NCBI RefSeq assembly: GCF_900637555.1 | Contig: NZ_LR134378.1 | Location: forward strand, 1,560,001 to 1,624,000 | Length of the DNA: 64,000 bases | Origin: Lautropia mirabilis | Lineage (GTDB): Bacteria > Pseudomonadota > Gammaproteobacteria > Burkholderiales > Burkholderiaceae_E | Direction: 5' to 3' | Shown: piece by piece, positions 59,097 to 64,000 of the stretch | Position numbering within the stretch: position 1 is the stretch's first letter | Layout of the letters: each line of letters begins with the position of its first letter | Notes under the pieces: generated by a model | The model's input: only the letters and a program-made list of their open reading frames with translations | Databases searched by the model: none | What the model was told of the DNA's origin: nothing | Program-made: the position numbers and the translations under genes

Positions 59097-59693
59097 GTGA
59101 AGGACCCGGCCGCCCTCGATGAACTGATCCTCGCCCTGCGTGGACTGCCTGGCGTGGGCCCGCGCTCGGCCAGGCGGCTGGCCTTTCACCTGCTGCAGCG
59201 CGACCGCGATGCTGCCCGGCGCCTGTCCGAGGGGCTGGCGCAGGCCCTTGAGCGGGTGCGGCACTGCAGCCGCTGCAACACGCTCACCGAACACGAGCTG
59301 TGCGATATCTGCAGTGACGAGACGCGCAATCCCGCACTGCTGTGCGTGGTGGAAAATCCAGCTGACCAGCTGGTCATCGAGCACACCCGCGCCTATCAGG
59401 GACTCTATTACGTGCTGATGGGCCGGCTCTCGCCGCTGGACGGCATCGGGCCGTCCGACCTGCAGTTCGAGCGCCTGCTGGCGCGCGCCACCGACGGTGT
59501 GGTCAGGGAAGTGGTGCTGGCCACCAACTTCACCCAGGAAGGGGAGGCCACCGCCCATTACCTCTCTGAAGTGCTCACCGCCCGTGGTCTGTCGGTCAGC
59601 CGCCCGGCCCGCGGCGTGCCACTGGGCGGCGAGCTGGAATATGTGGATGCAGCCACGGTGGCCCAGGCATTGCGCGACAGGCGCAACGTGTAG
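59097..59693 (+). CDS. recR: Recombination mediator RecR
   Basis: RecR works with RecO and RecF to load RecA on gapped DNA. The 198-residue protein has a helix-hairpin-helix ([20 protein letters not shown]), a Cys4 zinc finger ([16 protein letters not shown]), and a Toprim domain ([19 protein letters not shown], then [16 protein letters not shown]). Translation starts at GTG 59097 with [10 protein letters not shown], as in the family. It ends the ffs-dnaX-ybaB-recR group; a terminator follows at 59722. Confidence 0.96.
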   Translation: MKDPAALDELILALRGLPGVGPRSARRLAFHLLQRDRDAARRLSEGLAQALERVRHCSRCNTLTEHELCDICSDETRNPALLCVVENPADQLVIEHTRAYQGLYYVLMGRLSPLDGIGPSDLQFERLLARATDGVVREVVLATNFTQEGEATAHYLSEVLTARGLSVSRPARGVPLGGELEYVDAATVAQALRDRRNV

Positions 59694-59721
59694 CCCCTTC
59701 GCTGCAGACATCGGATACCCA

Positions 59722-59770
59722 GGCCCGGTGCGGTGCGTGCATGTCACGCCTGCCCGGGCTTTTTTGTGGG
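59722..59770 (+). terminator. Terminator of recR, copy 1 of a repeated terminator
   Basis: GCCCGG (59723-59728) pairs with CCGGGC (59754-59759), enclosing an inner stem GCGTG/CACGC (59735-59739, 59745-59749), followed by six T. Its 49 bases are the same as 61996-62044 except at three positions. Confidence 0.85.
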
Positions 59771-60300
59771 CCCTGCACCGCCACTTCTTCCATCGGTGAC
59801 AAGGGGGCTTTTCCCCGCGCATGTCCCTGCATGTCTGAGCCTGGTGTATGGGTTGCCGGGTTCAGACGTCTCGGTCGTATCGTTTATTGGAAAAGCGTGA
59901 CCGTTTGTTTCGTGTGGGCGTGTATCTTCTTAATGTATTCACCATTCATGGGTGTTGTGGCGATGGATGTTCGGTAAATATCCGGAAATATCGCCCTGCA
60001 AACCGTATCCGGCTGCGTTTCTGCAGCGTTTTTGCCAAGCAATGTCGGCGCTTTGTTCGGTTTGCGTATCAGCCGGGGTGATCCTGCAATAAAGGGTGGG
60101 ATGGGGCGCTGCTACACTGCCCGCCACTTTTCAACCTGCCCGGGGCCACGAAAGGCCGGGACAATTCCTGCAGGATGCTTCATGTGCCGGCATGGCCGCC
60201 AGCTCCTGGTGTGCAGACCTTGCATCGACCATGTCCGGGTCCGGTCCGGGCCAGCCCTTCCGAAGGCATGGCTCATGGGCGCTACTGATTTATCCATTTC
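59771..60300. other. AT-richer leader region before the SGNH lipoprotein gene
   Basis: This stretch belongs to the 607-base gap after recR. Bases 59850-60110 are clearly AT-richer than the neighbouring genes and contain no gene that I can support. A possible promoter is TTGCGT (60062-60067), 17 bases, TGCAAT (60085-60090). The right part has GGGC/GCCC inverted sequences in the presumed leader. Confidence 0.4.
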
Positions 60301-61971
60301 ATGAAAATCTCTCGCGCAGTGCCCACCGCCGGGCTTCTCGCTGTTTCCCTCGTCCTGGGAGCCTGCGGCTCGGACAGCAACGACAACAACACCGCCAGCA
60401 CGACCAATGCCGGTGCGATCGGAACGACCACGGGCACGACCGGCACGACTGGAGCCGCCGGCACGACCACGACGGCCACGGGCGCAGTCAACTCGGTGGC
60501 TGCCATCAAGGCGGCCCGCACCGGCGCACATGAATCCACCTCTGCCGAGCTGACCGCCGGCTACTTCGCCACGGCAGCCGCGGCCCAGAACGCCACGGCG
60601 CCGGCCACGGCCACCGCACTGGGCGCCTATGGCCAGGTCTTCACCGCTGCCGACAACACGGCCACCAACACCCGCGTGCAGCTGCGCAACCTGGAAACCT
60701 ACGTGCGCAGCGGCGGCAAGTGGAGCCGTGTGCAGTACAGCAACCAGGTGCGGGGCGCCTTCTACAACGCGGCCTACAACGGCGACGCCCAGGCCTGCGA
60801 GCTGGGCACCTGCCTGCGCGCTGAATCCAGCGGCGGTGTCTCGGTCAAGATGACGGCCGGCAAGCTGTTCCGCTTCTGGCCTGAGGCTGCCTTCACGCAG
60901 AGCCTGGTGAAGCCGGCCCAGGTGGAGGCCATCTTCACCACCGCCCAGACCCGTCTGGTGCAGGACACGGCCGGTGGCGCCGATGATCGCGCCAACGCCA
61001 AGTATCTGGTCAACACGGCCGCTGCCTGGGCCACCGACGCCTGGGTCCAGTCGGGCACCGCCAATGGTTCCACCGGCGCCTACAGCGCTGCGCTTACCGA
61101 CGTGGGCAACGGCCAGCTGCGGCTGGCCACCAATGACTGGAAGGCCGTCAACTTCACCACCGCCACCGATACGCAGGTGGACGAGCTGGGGGTTGCACCT
61201 GCCGGTGGCCGTGCGCCCATCGCCAACAGCGCCGACAACGATGACGACGTGGTGCGCATCATGTACATCGGCGATTCGATCACTCAGGGCAGTGCCCCGC
61301 AGGCCGGCACCGCCCAGGACAGCTTCCGCCGCAATCTCTGGAACGGCCTGATGACCGACGCCAGCCTGCCGCAGGTGGACTTCGTGGGCACCCGGCTGGG
61401 CACGTCCACGGCCGACGTGAACTCGTGCGCCAACAACACCACGGCGGTCGATACCGGCGTCTACAAGCTGCCCGAGTTCGACACCGCCCACCAGGGCTAC
61501 TGGGGGGCCTGCGTCGATCAGGTCAACACTGCGCTGCCGCAGGCACTCAGCACCCTGAAGGCTGCCGTGCGTGATCAGGAGCCCGACGTGGCCGTCATCC
61601 ACATCGGCACCAACAACCTGCACAACGACGCCGCCAATGGCGTGGCCAACGCTGTCACGCAGCTGCGGGCGATGATCGAGACGCTGCGCGCCGCGGACGA
61701 CGACATCACCATCCTGGTGGCTCAGGTCATTCCCTACCTGAACACCGAAGGGGGGACGGAAGAGGCCAGCGTTGCTGCCTACAACGCCCAGATCGTTTCG
61801 CAGATCGCGCCGCTGTCCACCGCCAAGTCCAAGGTTGTCGTGGTGGACCAGCACGCCGGCTTCGCCACCACCATGCTGCGTGACCGCTTCCATCCCAACG
61901 ATCAGGGTGAAGCCGTCATCGCCGACAAGTGGCTGGCTGCGCTCAAGTCCAACAACCTGCTGAAGGACTGA
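60301..61971 (+). CDS. SGNH/GDSL-hydrolase family lipoprotein
   Basis: The 556-residue protein has a lipoprotein signal (GLLAVSLVLGACGSDSN, lipobox Cys about 21) and a Thr/Gly/Ala-rich linker. An N-terminal domain of about 240 residues is unknown to me. The C-terminal half has SGNH motifs: block I YIGDSITQGSAPQ (Ser about 325), block III IHIGTNNLHNDA (about 436), block V DRFHPNDQGEAV (about 529, catalytic Asp-His). Block III has Asn-Asn instead of the usual Asn-Asp. It should be an esterase or deacetylase in the envelope. The gene is bracketed by two nearly identical terminators, suggesting later insertion between recR and the sirtuin gene. Confidence 0.8.
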   Translation: MKISRAVPTAGLLAVSLVLGACGSDSNDNNTASTTNAGAIGTTTGTTGTTGAAGTTTTATGAVNSVAAIKAARTGAHESTSAELTAGYFATAAAAQNATAPATATALGAYGQVFTAADNTATNTRVQLRNLETYVRSGGKWSRVQYSNQVRGAFYNAAYNGDAQACELGTCLRAESSGGVSVKMTAGKLFRFWPEAAFTQSLVKPAQVEAIFTTAQTRLVQDTAGGADDRANAKYLVNTAAAWATDAWVQSGTANGSTGAYSAALTDVGNGQLRLATNDWKAVNFTTATDTQVDELGVAPAGGRAPIANSADNDDDVVRIMYIGDSITQGSAPQAGTAQDSFRRNLWNGLMTDASLPQVDFVGTRLGTSTADVNSCANNTTAVDTGVYKLPEFDTAHQGYWGACVDQVNTALPQALSTLKAAVRDQEPDVAVIHIGTNNLHNDAANGVANAVTQLRAMIETLRAADDDITILVAQVIPYLNTEGGTEEASVAAYNAQIVSQIAPLSTAKSKVVVVDQHAGFATTMLRDRFHPNDQGEAVIADKWLAALKSNNLLKD

Positions 61972-61995
61972 GTCGTTCCTCCCCGGCTGGAGATC

Positions 61996-62044
61996 GGCCC
62001 GGTGCAGTGCGTGCCTGTCACGCCTGCCCGGGCTTTTTTGCGGG
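61996..62044 (+). terminator. Terminator after the lipoprotein gene, copy 2 of a repeated terminator
   Basis: GCCCGG (61997-62002) pairs with CCGGGC (62028-62033), with an inner GCGTG/CACGC stem, followed by six T. It matches the recR terminator at 46 of 49 positions by direct comparison. Confidence 0.85.
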
Positions 62045-62096
62045 CACGCTTGCTGGGACAATGTTGTCTTTCCCGATCCAACGAGCCGAGGTGGAC

Positions 62097-62786
62097 ATGA
62101 AACGACGCATCGTCGTCCTCAGTGGTGCAGGCATCAGCGCCGACAGTGGCCTGAAGACCTTCCGTGACAGCGATGGCCTGTGGGAAGGGCATCGGGTGGA
62201 TCAGGTGGCCACGCCGGAAGCCTTCGCCCGCAACCCGCAGCTGGTCATCGATTTCTACAACGCGCGCCGACGCCAGCTGCTCGAGGCGCAGCCCAACGCG
62301 GCGCACCACGCGCTGGCCCGGCTGGCCGGCCACTACGACGTGCGCATCGTCACCCAGAACGTCGATGACCTGCACGAGCGTGCAGGTAGCCGCCAGGTGC
62401 TGCACCTGCATGGTGAACTCAAGAAGCTGCGCAGCAGCGTCGACGACGACTACGTGGTGGACTGGACCCGCGACCAGACGCTGGCCGACCGGGATCCGAA
62501 CGGCTACCCCATGCGTCCCCATATCGTCTGGTTCGGCGAAGCCGTGCCGCTCATCGATCTGGCGGCGGAATGGGTGTCTCAGGCCGATGCGGTGCTGGTG
62601 GTGGGTACCTCGATGCAGGTCTATCCGGCCGCGGGTCTGCTGGAATGTGCGCAGCCGGGTACACGCTGCTACCTGGTCGATCCGCGCCCGCCCGCCGTGG
62701 CCGGCGTCGAAGTCATCGCAGCCCGCGCGGCCGAGGGCGTGCCGCCGCTGGTCGATCGCCTGATTGCCGAAGCCGAAGCAGGTTGA
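62097..62786 (+). CDS. cobB: Sirtuin-family NAD-dependent deacylase lacking zinc cysteines
   Basis: This 229-residue protein has the Rossmann core of sirtuins: VVLSGAGISADSGLKTFRD binds NAD, TQNVDDLHERAG follows, and the catalytic His lies in LHLHGEL. Between LRSSVDDDYVVDW and PMRPHIVWFGEAVP, where most sirtuins have four zinc-binding Cys, there is none. A zinc-less sirtuin subgroup with this pattern exists among bacteria as far as I recall. It likely removes acyl groups from lysines. GAGG precedes ATG 62097; ATG 62061 is a weaker alternative. Confidence 0.85.
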   Translation: MKRRIVVLSGAGISADSGLKTFRDSDGLWEGHRVDQVATPEAFARNPQLVIDFYNARRRQLLEAQPNAAHHALARLAGHYDVRIVTQNVDDLHERAGSRQVLHLHGELKKLRSSVDDDYVVDWTRDQTLADRDPNGYPMRPHIVWFGEAVPLIDLAAEWVSQADAVLVVGTSMQVYPAAGLLECAQPGTRCYLVDPRPPAVAGVEVIAARAAEGVPPLVDRLIAEAEAG

Positions 62787-62822
62787 TGCCGGGGTTGCGC
62801 TGCAGCAAGCCTTTTTTCGCTG

Positions 62823-62831
62823 TGGCATAAT
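62823..62831 (+). promoter_or_regulatory. Possible extended -10 promoter of carA
   Basis: TGGCATAAT (62823-62831) matches an extended -10 (TG, one base, hexamer CATAAT). No convincing -35 is visible. Transcription would start near 62838, about 20 bases before carA. A T run at 62811-62816 just upstream could be the end of a weak cobB terminator. Confidence 0.4.
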
Positions 62832-62857
62832 CGAGCAGTTTATCTACCGGGTGGGAT

Positions 62858-64000
62858 ATGCCGAATCCATTTGCTCCGAAGCTGCCCCGTGCGGCTCTCG
62901 TTCTTGCGGACGGGACCGTGTTTTCTGGATATTCCTTCGGTGCGGCGGGGCTTTCCGCCGGAGAGGTGGTCTTCAACACCTCCATGACCGGCTACCAGGA
63001 AATTCTGTCGGACCCAAGCTACGCACGACAGATCGTCACGCTCACCGCCTCCCAGATCGGCAACACCGGCGCCAACACCGAAGACATGGAATCGGTGGCG
63101 CTGCACGTCGCTGGTCTCGTCATCCGGGCGCTGCCACAGCAGGTCTCCAGCTGGCGAGCCCAGCAATCGCTGCCTGACCTTCTCAAGGAACACGGCAAGA
63201 TCGGCCTGGTCGGCATCGACACCCGCCGGCTCACCCGGCTGCTGCGCGAGCGCGGCGCCCAGAGCGGCTGTCTGGTGGCCGCTGCCGATATCGATGCGCC
63301 GCTCGACATCGATGCCGCCCTGGCTGCAGCACGTGCCTTCCCCGGCCTGGCCGGCATGGATCTGGCCAAGGAAGTCAGCGTGCAGAAGCCCTATGTCTGG
63401 GAAGAGGGCAGCTGGTCGCTCACCGACGGTCATCGCGCCCAGCCGCACGAAAAGGCACCGGGTCCGGACGGCCGACGCCTGCGCGTCGTCGCCTACGACT
63501 TCGGCACCAAGCGCAACATCCTGCGCCTGCTGGCCGACCAGGGCTGCGACGTGACCGTCGTGCCGGCCACCACGCCGGCGGCCGACGTGCTGGCCATGAA
63601 ACCCGACGGCGTCTTCTTCTCCAACGGTCCTGGTGATCCGGAACCCTGCACCTACGCCATTGACGCGCTGCGCACCTTCCTCGATCGCAAGGTGCCGTTC
63701 TTCGGCATCTGCCTGGGGCACCAGCTGCTGGGCCTCGCTGTCGGTGGACGCACCGTCAAGATGAAGTTCGGCCACCACGGCGCCAACCACCCGGTCAAGG
63801 ACCTCGACACTGGCCGCGTCAGCATCACCAGTCAGAACCATGGCTTTGCGGTGGATGCCGACTCGCTGCCCGCCCGGGTGCGCGTCACCCACGTGTCGCT
63901 GTTCGACGGCTCGCTGCAGGGCATCGAGCTCACCGACGCGCCGGCCTTCAGCTTCCAGGGCCACCCCGAGGCCAGCCCCGGCCCCCACGACGTCATTCCT
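62858..64000 (+). CDS. carA: Carbamoyl-phosphate synthase small subunit (3' end outside window)
   Basis: CarA is the glutamine amidotransferase subunit that supplies ammonia to CarB for carbamoyl phosphate, used in pyrimidine and arginine synthesis. The visible 381 residues begin [20 protein letters not shown] and include [19 protein letters not shown], the N-terminal CPSase small-chain signature. The class I glutaminase domain has NGPGDPEPC, the Cys nucleophile in [14 protein letters not shown] (about 285), and the His/Glu of the triad in [13 protein letters not shown] at the very end. Only a few residues should be missing. It is probably followed by carB. Confidence 0.95.
   Translation, partial: MPNPFAPKLPRAALVLADGTVFSGYSFGAAGLSAGEVVFNTSMTGYQEILSDPSYARQIVTLTASQIGNTGANTEDMESVALHVAGLVIRALPQQVSSWRAQQSLPDLLKEHGKIGLVGIDTRRLTRLLRERGAQSGCLVAAADIDAPLDIDAALAAARAFPGLAGMDLAKEVSVQKPYVWEEGSWSLTDGHRAQPHEKAPGPDGRRLRVVAYDFGTKRNILRLLADQGCDVTVVPATTPAADVLAMKPDGVFFSNGPGDPEPCTYAIDALRTFLDRKVPFFGICLGHQLLGLAVGGRTVKMKFGHHGANHPVKDLDTGRVSITSQNHGFAVDADSLPARVRVTHVSLFDGSLQGIELTDAPAFSFQGHPEASPGPHDVIP

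Overview
The window is a GC-rich, gene-dense piece of a bacterial chromosome. Gene content and order (ffs-dnaX-ybaB-recR, rpsP-rimM-trmD-rplS, a double-length UvrA, OxyR, EtfBA, type B L31) point to a betaproteobacterium of the order Burkholderiales. A Lautropia-like member of Burkholderiaceae would fit, but genus cannot be fixed by reading alone. I see no rRNA, tRNA, CRISPR array, insertion sequence transposase or prophage. The only RNA gene recognised is the 4.5S signal recognition particle RNA at about 56241-56338.

Layout. 1-6450: end of a MarR regulator, a Zur/Fur regulator, and an acetate-type cluster (cNMP/CBS/DUF294 protein, DEDD exonuclease, DUF485-ActP symporter) with a ParE/RelE-type toxin-antitoxin pair between the exonuclease and actP. 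6451-10137: accessory stretch with purU, a beta-barrel protein, a second toxin-antitoxin pair, 9-bp tandem repeats and three copies of a roughly 100-bp palindromic dispersed repeat. 10138-25178: pgi, DUF423, a giant four-ATPase-domain uvrA, ridA, recG, oxyR, cysM and an LD-carboxypeptidase. 25380-31036: mltB plus a TgpA transglutaminase, DUF58 and MoxR cluster. 31619-35585: etfBA, a small secreted protein and a CNNM/CBS membrane protein.

36015-39943 is the ribosomal rpsP-rimM-trmD-rplS operon with a CoA-type Nudix hydrolase and two small membrane proteins. 39972-47860: a lipoprotein built of two repeats, rsgA, an M48 protease, orn, a GT-C glycosyltransferase and rpmE2. 48130-53098 is a divergent pair of GH17-containing membrane proteins, one carrying a GT2 synthase, probably making and remodelling a beta-glucan. 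This pair separates rho/trxA (53588-55842) from rpmE2. 56241-59693: ffs, dnaX, ybaB and recR. 60301-61971: an SGNH lipoprotein bracketed by two nearly identical terminators. Then a sirtuin without the usual zinc cysteines, and carA running off the right edge.

The housekeeping parts are ordinary. The stretches worth a second look are the palindromic repeats with covarying stems, the two toxin-antitoxin promoters overlapped by operator-like palindromes, the repeat-bracketed SGNH lipoprotein cassette, the beta-glucan locus, the two-repeat lipoprotein, the Lys-rich insert in the tandem UvrA, and oxyR with a -10-like hexamer almost on its start codon. I did not find a clearly new defence or mobile system. 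Start codons were chosen by family alignment from memory and by visible ribosome binding sites; those with doubt are marked.
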